Part shown: positions 1 through 9,900 of the stretch, piece after piece
How the letters are laid out: each line of letters opens with the position of its first letter
Numbering within the stretch: position 1 is the first letter of the stretch
From: Candidatus Bipolaricaulota bacterium
GTDB taxonomy: Bacteria; Bipolaricaulota; Bipolaricaulia; Bipolaricaulales; Bipolaricaulaceae
Reading direction: 5' to 3'
Length of the DNA: 36,160 nucleotides
Assembly: GCA_014361015.1 (NCBI GenBank)
Contig: JACIWJ010000014.1
Span: forward strand, 1-36,160
Position numbers and translations under genes: made by a program
Notes under the pieces: generated by a model
Seen by the model: the letters and a program-made list of their open reading frames with translations, nothing else
Told to the model about the DNA's origin: nothing
Database searches by the model: none

Positions 1-267
1 CTCGACGTGGACCGTGATCGAGTCCTCCGGTCCGACGCGGAACTCGCGGGCGTAGCGGGCCGGGCGCTCGATCATGAGGTGGATCGCGAACGGAAGCGAC
101 GTGTGCCTCCGCAACGCGTTCGCGACCGGCGGGCCGAACGTGAGGTTCGGGACGAAGTGCCCGTCCATCACGTCCAGATGAAGGAGGTCCACCACCGCCT
201 CCACCCGCTGGACCTCTCGGGCGAGGTGGGCGAAGTCCGCGGCCAGAACCGAGGCGGCGAGCTTCAC
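1..267 (-). CDS. rpe: ribulose-phosphate 3-epimerase, N-terminal part (runs off the window start)
   Basis: Reverse complement translates to (V)KLAASVLAADFAHLAREVQRVEAVVDLLHLDVMDGHFVPNLTFGPPVANALRRHTSLPFAIHLMIERP, with the LD-MDGHFVPN-TFGP and HLM motifs; GTG start at 267. Confidence 0.93.
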   Translation of the reverse strand, partial: MKLAASVLAADFAHLAREVQRVEAVVDLLHLDVMDGHFVPNLTFGPPVANALRRHTSLPFAIHLMIERPARYAREFRVGPEDSITVHVE

Positions 268-947
268 TACCGGCGGCGGTTGGAGATGAGGAGCATGGAC
301 AGAAGCTGCAGCGCCGCCATCGCTGCCGCGGCGACGTAGGTCAGAGCAGCGGCGGTCAGCACCCGCTTCACCCCGCCCAGTTCCTCCCGGGTCACGATCC
401 CGCCCGCGCTCAGCGCCGCCACCGCCCGGCGCGAGGCGTTGAACTCCACGGGCAGCGTGACCAGCGTGAACAACACCGCCGCGGAGAAGAGGATGATCCC
501 GACGTTTACGAGCAGATCCGACTGGAAGAAAAGTCCGATGAAGAAAAGAGGGAACGCGAGCTGGCTCCCGAAGCTCGCCACGGGGACGATCGTCGAGCGC
601 AGGGCGAGCGGGGCGTAGCCGCGGGCGTGCTGGATGGCATGTCCGGCCTCGTGGGCCGCCACCCCGACGGCCGCCACGGAGCTCGAACCCGGCGCCGAGA
701 GGCGGAGGGCCTTCGTGCGCGGATCGTAGTGATCGCCCAGCGGCCGGTTCGTCCCCTCGATCCTGACCCCGCTCACCCCGGCCTCGCGGAGGACCAGCTC
801 CGCGGCCTGGCCCGCGGTGATCCGCCGCTGGAGCGGCACGTGCAGGTACTGGGCATACGTGCTCCGCACCTTGTACTGAGCGTAGATGGCGAGCACGAGG
901 GCGGGAAGGAGCACGATCAGCGTCTCAGGGTAGAACAACCCAAACAT
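267..947 (-). CDS. YugP-like neutral zinc metallopeptidase (Zn_peptidase_2 type)
   Basis: 226 aa, N-terminal TM, HEAGHAIQ zinc motif, several TM segments; RBS AAGGAGGTGT upstream. Confidence 0.85.
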   Translation of the reverse strand: MFGLFYPETLIVLLPALVLAIYAQYKVRSTYAQYLHVPLQRRITAGQAAELVLREAGVSGVRIEGTNRPLGDHYDPRTKALRLSAPGSSSVAAVGVAAHEAGHAIQHARGYAPLALRSTIVPVASFGSQLAFPLFFIGLFFQSDLLVNVGIILFSAAVLFTLVTLPVEFNASRRAVAALSAGGIVTREELGGVKRVLTAAALTYVAAAAMAALQLLSMLLISNRRR

Positions 948-995
948 CCCGACACCTCCTTGCGGGTCGCGGGCGGATTGTAGCCTGGGCGTGGG

Positions 996-1340
996 AGAGG
1001 GCCATAGGCCGGATTCTGTCGTGGGGGGCCATTCATCTCGGCGGCCTACCCGGAGGCATCGGACGGGCCGTCCTCAACCGCCTCCCTATTCGGCCTTGCT
1101 CCGGCTGGGGTTTACCGTGCCCGGGATCCTCGCGGCCCCGGCGGTGGGCTCTTGCCCCACCGTTTCACCCTTGCCCGCGCCCCCGCGAGGCGGAAGCCGT
1201 TGGCGGTCTGTTCTCTGTGGCACTTTCCAGGGGTCGCCCCCTCTCGGGTTGCCCCGAGCAGCCTGCCCGGTGGAGTCCGGACCTTCCTCAGGGTTTCCCC
1301 CGCGGCCCCCTGGCCGTCTCCCTACCGCAGGCCAGCCCTC
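996..1340 (-). ncRNA. rnpB: RNase P RNA (bacterial class A)
   Basis: Minus strand has GAGGAAGGTCCGGACT, CACGGTAAACCCC (L15 GGU), ACAGAATCCGGCCTATGG 3' end; P1 formed by GAGGGCT/GGCCCTC. Ends set from P1, so approximate. Confidence 0.92.
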
Positions 1341-2041
1341 GTGAACCTACACCGAGGGCACACCCACAGTATACCCCGAAACGAGGACCGACGGCGGAGG
1401 GGCCGCAGGCAGCGGGGACAGAGGAAGATCCGCCCCGCGATGAGGATCCCGACGGCGGTTGCTGCCCCGAGGAGAGCGTACGCCCACCGCCACGATCGTC
1501 GCCCCTCCGGGGCAGGCGCCCGCTCCAAGGAGAGGAGCTCCAGTAGCCCCTCAGCGAGGTTCACCGCCGCCACCGCCGGCTGGGCGCGGTTCGCGGTGAC
1601 CCTCGCCCCCGCGAGAAGCTCCTCCCACTCCGGGTGGGGGAGGAGGGAGGCCGCCCCCGCTCCGGCCTGGGCCGCGACCTGCCACCTCCGATCCTCGCCC
1701 CGCAGGAACACGACGAGGAGCGAATCGGCGGGAAGTCCCCACGCGGAGAAGATCGCCCTGGCATACGTCGCGAGGTCCCCAAACGGATCGTGCCAGCTCG
1801 CGAGGTACACGAGCGACACCCCCCGCTCCTTCAGGAACCCGATGAGGTCATCCAGCCGCTCGCGGTCTGCCCGCGGCAGGGTCTGGCCGTAGTCGTTGAT
1901 CGCGCCGACCTTCTCGGGAAGGGGCGGGGCCGCAGCTAGGGCGGTGGCAAGTAGAGGAACCGCGAACAGTGCTCGCAGGTCACGACCTCCCGATCGGCCT
2001 TCACCTTCTCCACCGTGGTCTCGACGAGGCGAAGGTGGCAC
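1322..2041 (-). CDS. TPM-domain protein with signal peptide, TM and C-terminal CPRC zinc-ribbon-like tail
   Basis: YGQTLPRADRERLDDLIGFLKERGVSLVYLASWHDPFGDLATYARAIFSAWGLPADSLLVVFLRGEDRRW is TPM-like; C-terminal CPRCLRPLRRRSSFRGILWVCPRC; true start uncertain (see findings). Confidence 0.7.
   Translation of the reverse strand: MPPSPRRDHGGEGEGRSGGRDLRALFAVPLLATALAAAPPLPEKVGAINDYGQTLPRADRERLDDLIGFLKERGVSLVYLASWHDPFGDLATYARAIFSAWGLPADSLLVVFLRGEDRRWQVAAQAGAGAASLLPHPEWEELLAGARVTANRAQPAVAAVNLAEGLLELLSLERAPAPEGRRSWRWAYALLGAATAVGILIAGRIFLCPRCLRPLRRRSSFRGILWVCPRCRFTRAGLR
1368..1373 (-). promoter_or_regulatory. putative -10 box (TATACT) for rnpB
   Basis: TATACT on minus strand about 28 nt upstream of the inferred RNA 5' end; no convincing -35. 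Confidence 0.4.
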
Positions 2042-2643
2042 CCCCCGCAGACCCCGCCCACCACGGGCACCACGGGGCTCCCCCCGCTCGCCAGGAGCCG
2101 CGCGTAGTGCCCACGGAGGCGGGAGGGAACGCGCTGGAAGAGCTCATCGCGCTTGAGACGGAGGGCATCCTGTTCCGCCAGGATCTCGGCCCGCCGCCGG
2201 GCGAGCGCGGCCAGATCCTCCGTCAACCGCCCTCGACGCTCCTCGTGGGCGACCTCCTCCTCCCGCAGCTTCCCCTCATCGGCCTCCACCTCCGCCATCA
2301 GTTGGAGCGCTTCATCGGCCAGTTCGTCCAGGCGTCCACGAAGGAACGTCACCTGCTCCCGCAGGTATTCCATCTCCTTGTAGGGGATGATGGCGTGGTC
2401 GAGCTTGTGCTGGTAGGCGCGGATCTTCTCGTCCGTATCGTCGGCCTCCCTCGACTTGGCGAGCGCGGAGCGGCGGAGGGCCTGATGGGCCTCCTGACGA
2501 CGCATGAACCCCTCGTCCTCGGCGGCGAGCCGCTCGCGGAGGCGCTTCTCCTCCCAGGCGAGGTCGGCCAGGTGCCCGTCGAGCGTGCGCAGGCCAGCGT
2601 CAACCTCGGCGAGGGCGACGAGCTGAACCAATGCCTCGTTCAT
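1936..2643 (-). CDS. coiled-coil protein with C4-type zinc ribbon (DUF164/CdsZ-like)
   Basis: MNEALVQLVALAEVDAGLRTLD..., long coiled coil, C-terminal GGVCGGCHLRL...VVTCEHCSRFLY. Confidence 0.85.
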   Translation of the reverse strand: MNEALVQLVALAEVDAGLRTLDGHLADLAWEEKRLRERLAAEDEGFMRRQEAHQALRRSALAKSREADDTDEKIRAYQHKLDHAIIPYKEMEYLREQVTFLRGRLDELADEALQLMAEVEADEGKLREEEVAHEERRGRLTEDLAALARRRAEILAEQDALRLKRDELFQRVPSRLRGHYARLLASGGSPVVPVVGGVCGGCHLRLVETTVEKVKADREVVTCEHCSRFLYLPPP

Positions 2644-3701
2644 CGTTCCACCACCATCAAGTCGGGAAACCGCTCCCGCAGGAGCCTCCCCACGTGGCCC
2701 ACGAACGGTTGCTCCGTCTCCCGGTGCCCAACTGCGACCACGGCGAGCCCGGATTCGGAGGCAGCCCACCCTTGGTGGTACCCGATCTCTCCGGTGAGGT
2801 AGAGCTCGGCACCGGAAGCGAGGGCATTCTCCCAGAGATCCCCCCCGCTCCCCCCGCACAGGGCGACCCGGCGCACCTCCCGAGCGAGGTCCCCGTACAC
2901 GGCCCTCGGCTCGACCCCGCCCAACGCATCGCCGAACCGGCGGACGACCTCGGACGCCGCGGCCGGGGCCGGGAGGTCTCCCACCCTTCCCAAGCCGTGA
3001 ACAGGGGACGGGTTCTCCAGAGGATACACGTCGTAGGCCACCTCTTCGTAGGGGTGGGTCCCCTTCATCGCGACGAGCACGGATCGGAGGCGCTCGGCGG
3101 GGACAACCGTCTCCAGCCGGATCTCGTCGGCCCGCTCCTCTGTGCCGACCTCCCCCAGGAACGGACGCGCCCCCGGGCCGGCGAGGAACGTTCCCACCCC
3201 CGAAGTCCGGAACGAGCACCGGCTGTAGCGCCCGATCCCCCCCGCCCCCGCCGTGAACACGGCGTCGGCCACCGCCTCCTCGTACCCGCGGGGCACGAAC
3301 ACGACGAGCTTGACGAGCCTCCCCCGGGGGGAGAGGGGCCGCGGGGAAGCGAGGGGGAGGGACCGCGCTAGCACCTCTCCCATGCCCCCTCGAGCGATGT
3401 CGTAGGGGGTGTGAACCGCGTAGCACGCCGCTCCCACGGCGAGGAGGAGGCGCAGCTTCTCGCCGAGGGGCGTCTCGGGGAGGAGCCGGTCGAGGGGGCG
3501 GAACAGGAGCGGGTGGTGGGTCACGACGAGGTCCACGGCCCCCACGTCACGAGCGAGGGAGAGATCGAAGTCGAGGGCCACGACGACCCGCCGACATGGC
3601 CGCTCGAGCGGCCCCACCTGGAGCCCGGACCGATCCCAATCCTCAGCGAGCGCGGGCGGGAACAGCTCGTCGAGGAAGGCGACCACGTCCTGCCGGTCCA
3701 T
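2640..3701 (-). CDS. Nif3-like dinuclear metal centre hexameric protein
   Basis: MDRQDVVAFLDELFPPALAEDWDRSGLQVG; VVTHHPLLF; GTHPYEEVAYDVYPLEN; ATGA overlap with the next gene. Confidence 0.92.
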   Translation of the reverse strand: MDRQDVVAFLDELFPPALAEDWDRSGLQVGPLERPCRRVVVALDFDLSLARDVGAVDLVVTHHPLLFRPLDRLLPETPLGEKLRLLLAVGAACYAVHTPYDIARGGMGEVLARSLPLASPRPLSPRGRLVKLVVFVPRGYEEAVADAVFTAGAGGIGRYSRCSFRTSGVGTFLAGPGARPFLGEVGTEERADEIRLETVVPAERLRSVLVAMKGTHPYEEVAYDVYPLENPSPVHGLGRVGDLPAPAAASEVVRRFGDALGGVEPRAVYGDLAREVRRVALCGGSGGDLWENALASGAELYLTGEIGYHQGWAASESGLAVVAVGHRETEQPFVGHVGRLLRERFPDLMVVER

Positions 3702-3764
3702 GTCAGCACGAGTGTAGCGATCCGCTCGCTTGCCGGGCAAGGACCGGTGGCTACCATCTCGCCG

Positions 3765-4883
3765 ATGGCGGGACGCACCGGGACCGCGGACCTTCCCCTC
3801 CACGGGGGGCATGCCCCGCGCTGGCTCTTCGCGCGGATGGTCCGCCTGTCGCGGGAGATCGTCCTCGTCCTCGCCGACGAGTTCGGAACGGAGGGCGTTC
3901 TCGCCCGGCTGGCCGACCCGTGCTGGTTCCAAGCCCTGGGGTGCCTCCTCGGCTTCGATTGGCACTCAAGCGGGCTCACCACAACCGCCTGTGGAGCGCT
4001 CAAGGAGGCGCTGCACGCCGTGGGGGCGGAGATCGGCCTCTGGGCAACGGGGGGCAAAGGGGCCGCGTCGCGGCGCACCCCCGTCGAGATCGCCGAGGCC
4101 AGCCCAAAACTCGCGGTCGAGCCAGGCCCCCTCGTGTACGCATCCCGGATGACGGCCAAGGTGGACTCTGCGGCCCTCCAGGACGGATTTCAGATCTACC
4201 ACCACGCGTTCTTCTTCGACCGGGCGGGGCGGTGGTGCGTGGTCCAACAGGGGATGAACAACCAGACGGGCCTGGCCCGCCGCTACCACTGGAGCTCCGA
4301 CGTCGGCTCAGACTTCGTCTGCGAGCCCCACGCGGGGATCGTGGGGCCGAGGTCCGATCTCGTTCTGAACCTGGTGGCGCACGAATCCGACGGGGTGCGG
4401 AGGGCGATCCCCGAGCTCGCCCGCGAGCCACCGCACCGGTTGGTGAACGAGCTGGGACGGGCACGAAGGATGACCCTGCCCCGGAGACACGCCCTCCTCC
4501 TCGCCGACCTCGACCCGCGACGCCTCCGCTCCGTGTTCCTGTCCGCGTACGAGAGCCAGGCAGCGGACTTCGCCGGGCTTCTCGCCACCCCGGGAGTGGG
4601 GGCGAAGGGGCTGCGGGCCCTCGCCCTGCTCGCGGAGCTCCTCTACGGGGTACCGGTCTCGTTCCGCGATCCAGCCCGGTTCGCCTACGCCCACGGCGGG
4701 AAGGATGGGACGCCCTATCCCGTGGATCGGGAGACCTACGACCGGACGATCGAGATCCTCGGCCAGGCGGTGCGGCGGGCGAGGCTCGGGGAGAGGGACG
4801 AGCTGGGTGCGCTGCGGCGGCTGGCCCGCGCTGGCGCCTCCCTCACGACGCCACCTCCGTCGCGGCGGCCGGGGTCCGGATGA
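3765..4883 (+). CDS. DUF763 family protein
   Basis: MAGRTGTADLPLHGGHAPRWLFARMVRLSREI...; YHHAFFFD; WCVVQQGMN; HhH-like TPGVGAKGLRALALLAELLYG. Confidence 0.88.
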   Translation: MAGRTGTADLPLHGGHAPRWLFARMVRLSREIVLVLADEFGTEGVLARLADPCWFQALGCLLGFDWHSSGLTTTACGALKEALHAVGAEIGLWATGGKGAASRRTPVEIAEASPKLAVEPGPLVYASRMTAKVDSAALQDGFQIYHHAFFFDRAGRWCVVQQGMNNQTGLARRYHWSSDVGSDFVCEPHAGIVGPRSDLVLNLVAHESDGVRRAIPELAREPPHRLVNELGRARRMTLPRRHALLLADLDPRRLRSVFLSAYESQAADFAGLLATPGVGAKGLRALALLAELLYGVPVSFRDPARFAYAHGGKDGTPYPVDRETYDRTIEILGQAVRRARLGERDELGALRRLARAGASLTTPPPSRRPGSG

Positions 4884-6234
4884 CCTTCCTCTTCCACGTC
4901 CCGCGCTGGAGCCACCCGATGAGGGCGAGCCCAGCCAGGAAGTTGCTGAAGGCCATCCCCGCCCACAGCCCCGTCGCCCCGAACCCGAGAGGGTAGGCGA
5001 GGGCCCAGGACAGGAACACCCTCAACGCCCACAACCGGACGATCGCCATCACCATCGGGGGCACGGTGTGGCCGGAGCCGCGGAACGTGGCCGCCGCCCC
5101 ATCGAACAGGCCGAAGAACGGGATCGAGGTCCCGAACACAGCGATGTAGAAGCTCCCCTGGCGGATGACCTCCGGATCGGCCACGAACAGGCCGAACAGG
5201 GGGCGGCGCAGGAGGAGGGTCACGAAATACAGGCCGACGAGGGCGAGGAACGTCGCCCCGATCCCCCGGCGGGCGATCATCTCCGCCCGCTCGGTCTGGT
5301 CGGCCCCCAGGTTTTGGCCGACCATCGCCACGAGGGCGCTGCCCGCCCCCCAGCTGATCACGTTCACGAGGTTGATGATCCGATTCCCCACCGTGTAAGA
5401 GGCCACGACCGCCGTCCCAAACCCCGACACGAGCCCCATCATCACCACGAACCCGAGCGACGTGCTCGCCTGGTCAAGGACGTTGGGGAGACCCACTCGA
5501 AGGATGGGAAGAATCCGACCCAACCGCGGGCGAAGGTTTCCTAGGTGCAGCTTGATTCCCGCCCGTCCCGAAAACAGCAGCCCCAACCCGATCACTGCCA
5601 CCAGTCCTCGGGAGAGAATCGTCGCCCCCGCGGCCCCCGCCACGCCCCACGCCGGGATCGGTCCCCACCCGAAGATGAACAGGGGGTCGAGGGCCCCATT
5701 GAGGAGGAGCGAGGAGACGCTCAAGTACATCGCGAGGCGGGTGTTGCCGAGGCCGAGCATCAGCCCCCCGAACGCCTGGGCGAGGAACATGATCGGGAGC
5801 CCGACGCACTCGATCCTCAGGTAGGTGAGGGCCAGGGGGTAGATCTCCCCTGGCGCGCCGATGAGGCGCAGCACGGTCGGAGCGAGGGTGAACCCAAGCG
5901 CCGCGAGGACCGCCGAGGCCAGCCCGAGGAACGCCAGGACCTGCCCGGCCGATTCCTCCGCCCCCCGCTGATCTCCCGCCCCAAAGTGCTGGGCGACGAA
6001 CGTCGCCCCGGCGGCCTGGAACCCACCCGCGAACGACATGAAGAAGAACAGGATCGGCCACGCCATCCCCGGCGCGGCCACCGCCGCCGTGCCCAGCCGC
6101 CCGAGCCAGAACGCATCCACGAGGTTGTACAACGCCTGGAGCGCACCGGTGAGCATCACCGGCCAGGCGAGATGGAGCATCGTCGGGAGGATGGGTCCCG
6201 TCAGGATTCGTTCGCGGGCGTGTGACGGTCTCAT
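4843..6234 (-). CDS. MATE family efflux transporter
   Basis: MRPSHARERILTGPILPTMLHLAWPVMLTGALQALYNLVDAFWLGRLGTAAVAA; 12-TM-like; ATG with overlapping alternatives upstream. Confidence 0.93.
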   Translation of the reverse strand: MRPSHARERILTGPILPTMLHLAWPVMLTGALQALYNLVDAFWLGRLGTAAVAAPGMAWPILFFFMSFAGGFQAAGATFVAQHFGAGDQRGAEESAGQVLAFLGLASAVLAALGFTLAPTVLRLIGAPGEIYPLALTYLRIECVGLPIMFLAQAFGGLMLGLGNTRLAMYLSVSSLLLNGALDPLFIFGWGPIPAWGVAGAAGATILSRGLVAVIGLGLLFSGRAGIKLHLGNLRPRLGRILPILRVGLPNVLDQASTSLGFVVMMGLVSGFGTAVVASYTVGNRIINLVNVISWGAGSALVAMVGQNLGADQTERAEMIARRGIGATFLALVGLYFVTLLLRRPLFGLFVADPEVIRQGSFYIAVFGTSIPFFGLFDGAAATFRGSGHTVPPMVMAIVRLWALRVFLSWALAYPLGFGATGLWAGMAFSNFLAGLALIGWLQRGTWKRKVIRTPAAATEVAS

Positions 6235-6342
6235 CGGCGGAGAAGGCGAAGTATACACGTTCCGCCCCCGCGCTGCAGGTCGGGACATCCCGCCACCGGC
6301 GGCGGGCTATCATCAGCCCCTGTCAACCAAGGAGGGCGTGCC

Positions 6343-6624
6343 ATGGACTGGAAGCTCGTGCTCACGACGTTTGGAATGGTGTTCCTCGCCGAGCTGGGGG
6401 ACAAGACCCAGCTCCTCGTGTTCACCATCTCCTCGCAGCACCGCGCCCCGTGGCCGGTGTTCCTGGGCGCGTCGCTCGCCCTGTCGCTCGTCAGCCTCCT
6501 CGGGGCGTTCCTGGGGGGAATCGTGGGGGAGGTCGTCCCCACGAAGTACGTGCAGCTCGGGGCCGGGGCACTGTTCGTCGGGGTCGGGGGGCTCCTGTTC
6601 TACCGCGCCCTCACGGCCGGATAG
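6343..6624 (+). CDS. TMEM165/GDT1 (UPF0016) family protein, single-repeat half-size form
   Basis: 93 aa with the ELGDKTQ motif; RBS AAGGAGGG. Confidence 0.88.
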   Translation: MDWKLVLTTFGMVFLAELGDKTQLLVFTISSQHRAPWPVFLGASLALSLVSLLGAFLGGIVGEVVPTKYVQLGAGALFVGVGGLLFYRALTAG

Positions 6625-6745
6625 GACCCGCGCCACGGCCCCCTGGCTCGGGTGTAGTCGGGATCACCCTGCGGTACACGTCCTAGACGCTGGTCCCCCG
6701 TCCGCGGTACGCTCTTGCGCATCTGTCGTCAGACGTGCAGAGGGG

Positions 6746-6773
6746 ACAGGATCAGGAAGGCGGGCCATCCTGT
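6746..6773. promoter_or_regulatory. inverted repeat ACAGGAT-14nt-ATCCTGT in the leader region of the giant exoprotein gene
   Basis: Perfect 7-bp arms at 6746-6752 and 6767-6773, extendable by ggggac/gtccc with a bulge. Confidence 0.4.
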
Positions 6774-6842
6774 TAGGGGGTCCCCAACGATAGTCGCGGG
6801 GGGAGTGGACGCCCGATCCTCGCTCACAAGCGCCATCCTGAG

Positions 6843-6871
6843 TTGACGCCCGGCGGAGGGAGCCTTAGCAT
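6843..6871 (+). promoter_or_regulatory. putative sigma70-type promoter TTGACG-17-TAGCAT
   Basis: TTGACG at 6843-6848, 17-nt spacer, TAGCAT at 6866-6871, 47 nt before the ATG at 6919. Confidence 0.55.
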
Positions 6872-6918
6872 GCGGCGGTTGTGCTGTTTATCACACACCG
6901 GCGGATGGAGCGGAGGCG

Positions 6919-9900
6919 ATGCCGATGAGGAAGCGGGGGATCGGGGCTCTTCTCGTAGGGGTGGGGGTGTTCGCCGCGTGTGGGGTCCAAGCGCAGGTTG
7001 TGGCTCTCACGGGGCCCACGGAGATGGGGCGGTGCGAACAGGCGACGTTCACGATTGCGTTCACGGCCGATCCCATCCAGACCGCGAGCGCGATCGCCTT
7101 CACGGCGACGCGCCCCAACGTGGGGTTCGCCTACGTCGCGGATTCAGGGTTGGTCAAGCTCCACGATGGGGCAGTCGTGGTCGTCGAGCCCACCCCCTCC
7201 GGGCTCAACCTGGTGTGGGACCTTGATCTTCTCTTGGGGTATTCGTACGCGCTCCCGCCCGGGGAGACGGTCACGGTCGAGTTCGCCCTCGCCACGGGGT
7301 GCACGACGGTCTCGGGAACGCTCGAGGCCCGGGTGGACTTCGACCTCGACGGTGTGGGCTCCTGGATCTCGGACTCCCAGCCGGTGGAAATCCTCCCCGG
7401 TGCAGTGCGGGTGGAAAAGCTTCCCTCCGTCACCTCGGCCGGGGTGGGGGACGAGGCCACGTGGACCCTCCGCGTGGAGAACACGGGCCTCGGCCCGATC
7501 TACAACGTGGTCGTAACGGACGTCCTGGGGAGCGGCCTTGCCTACGTCTCGTCGAATCCGGTGGGCGACAACCTGGGCCAAACCATAACCTGGGACAAGA
7601 CCCAGGTCCCCGAGCTCGGGGAGATCCTCCCCGGGGATTGGGTGGACATCGCGATCACGGCCCGCGTGGTGGGTTGCAGTGACCTCCGGAACAGGGCCGA
7701 CGTTCGGTTCGGGTGCGACGACGGTTCGGTCTGCTTCGACACCGCCGTGCAGGGCGGCACGGCGACCGCGTCGATCCTCCTCGTCCCGAGGAACCCGCTC
7801 CTCTCCTGGACCCCGCCCACGATCGCCCTGCCCTACTGCGCCCCGAGCGGTGTGTTCGTCAACCTACCCGTTTCGAACGTAGGCGAGGGCACGGCGTACA
7901 ACGTCCGGATGTGCATGAGCTGCGATCCCTTGGTGGTCAGCGACGTGGGGGCGGGCGCGACCTACCTGGGAGGATGTTTCGTCCTCGACGATCCGATCCC
8001 GGCCGGGGAGACGTTCAACCTCACGTTCACCGTGTCCGTCCCTGACGGGTGGGATTGGTGTGCGGGTGGGCCCAGCGGCACCGTGCTCTGCCAGACGATC
8101 TACGAGAACGTGTGCGGGGAAGAGTTCCGCCCGCCATCCCAGGTCGGAAGCTTCTCGACGACGTACGGCCCAGACGGTCCTCCCTCCCTCAGCGTAAGCC
8201 TCAGCGGAGCAGGAGCGATGTACATCTGCACAACTGAGGAGTATGACCTCTCGGTCTCGTTCTCAGGCCTCGACCACTGCGGGAGCGGAGCCACGAGCGA
8301 CATCTCCGTGGTGGTGAACGTCCCCACGGGGTTCACGGTCGCCGATAGCGGCGACGGCACGTGGGTCCCAGGGGGAGACGGGACCGGGGGAACGATCTCC
8401 TGGACCACTCCTCCCACCACTCCCCTCTCCACCTCGTTCGCGCTCTCGGCCCCGGGCCGGCTCCAATGTGGCCAGGTCGGGACCCTCACCGCCACCGCAA
8501 CAGCCACGGACTGCTGCGGGTGCGGGATCTCGGCGTCCGACTCGGCCCCCATCGCGGTCCAGTGCTACCAGCTCGTCACCACTAATCGGACGGCGACCCC
8601 CTCGACCCAAGAGAAGTGCGGGGAGATCACGTACACGAACACCTACACCTTCGCCAGCAGTGGGCCGGCCATCTACTTCACCGACCTCACGTTCACCGCC
8701 TACGCCGAAAACCTCCAGCAGTACGTGGCCGGCTCGCTCGAGATCACGGTGGACGGGGTCCCGAAGGACCCGGTGAACGTGATGGACGCCACCCCCGGCG
8801 GAAGCCTGGAGATCGAGGGCATCCACGACAGCAGCCTCGTGTGGGGGAAGACGCTCGTGATCTCGTACCGGCTCAAGTTCACGCCGGCCTCGTCCCCCAC
8901 ATCGTGCCCCAGCTCGTACAGCTTCTACACCTGGACAACCCTCGACCTCGGCCCAGGCTGCACCACCGGCGATGACTGCACGCAGCCGTGCCAGGTCACG
9001 GAGACCCTCGTCGTGACGGCCACCACCCCGTCGATGAGCGTCGCGATCGCCGGACTCCCCACCGACTTCGTCGACCCGTGCGGGACGTACACCGTCACCG
9101 TGACCCTCACCAAGACGTCGGTTCCCGACCCACACAACGTGAGGCTCCGGCTCAGCAGCCTCAACTACTACATCGTGGATCTGGCGAGCATCGGGTGCAG
9201 CGGGGTGTGTCCAACAAGCTCTGTCCCCACAGAGTACGGCGACTACTACGAGTGGGAGTACGGAAGCTCCTTTGTGGGTGAACCCAACGGTGCCCAGTCC
9301 GTCCTCACCTTCCAGGTGCGGAAGCGCTGCGGACCCGGCCGAGAGCTTTCCGCCACGGCGCTGTTCACGGACTCGTGCGAGTACTCGTCTTGTTCGGTGA
9401 GCGCCTCCCGCACTCCGTTGTTCCTGCGCCAGCCGCTCCTGTACGGGTCGAAGACCCCGGAGGTGATCTACGCCACCCAGAACCCGGTCACGTGGACGAT
9501 CTACGTGACGAACGGCGGCGCGGGTCCGGCGTACGAGGTGTGGGTGGATGACCTGCTCGGGAACGGCCTGGAGTACGTCTCGTCCACCGCCGACCCCGAC
9601 GTCCAAACCTACCCCAACGAGGACCACATGGGCGGGGGGATCAATGGCGTGAGCTGGCGAATCCCCGTCATCGCCCCGGGGGCCACCCGCACCCTCACCG
9701 TCACCGCCCGGATGACGAGCTGCACAGAGCTCTCGAACTGGGTCCAGGCCGGGGTGGGGTGCGGGGGCGAGGACTGTCTCGTCTCCGCTCCCGACACGGC
9801 CACGGTCGTCATCCCCACGACGAACATCGTCGCCACGGCGTCCACGAACTCCCCGATCAGCACCTGCGCCACCCAGTACGCCACGATCACGATCCGCAAC

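Noticed and set aside
991-1892. ORFs 991-1344, 1152-1892, 1217-1546
   Set aside because: They cover rnpB and the antisense of the TPM gene; composition is low-complexity
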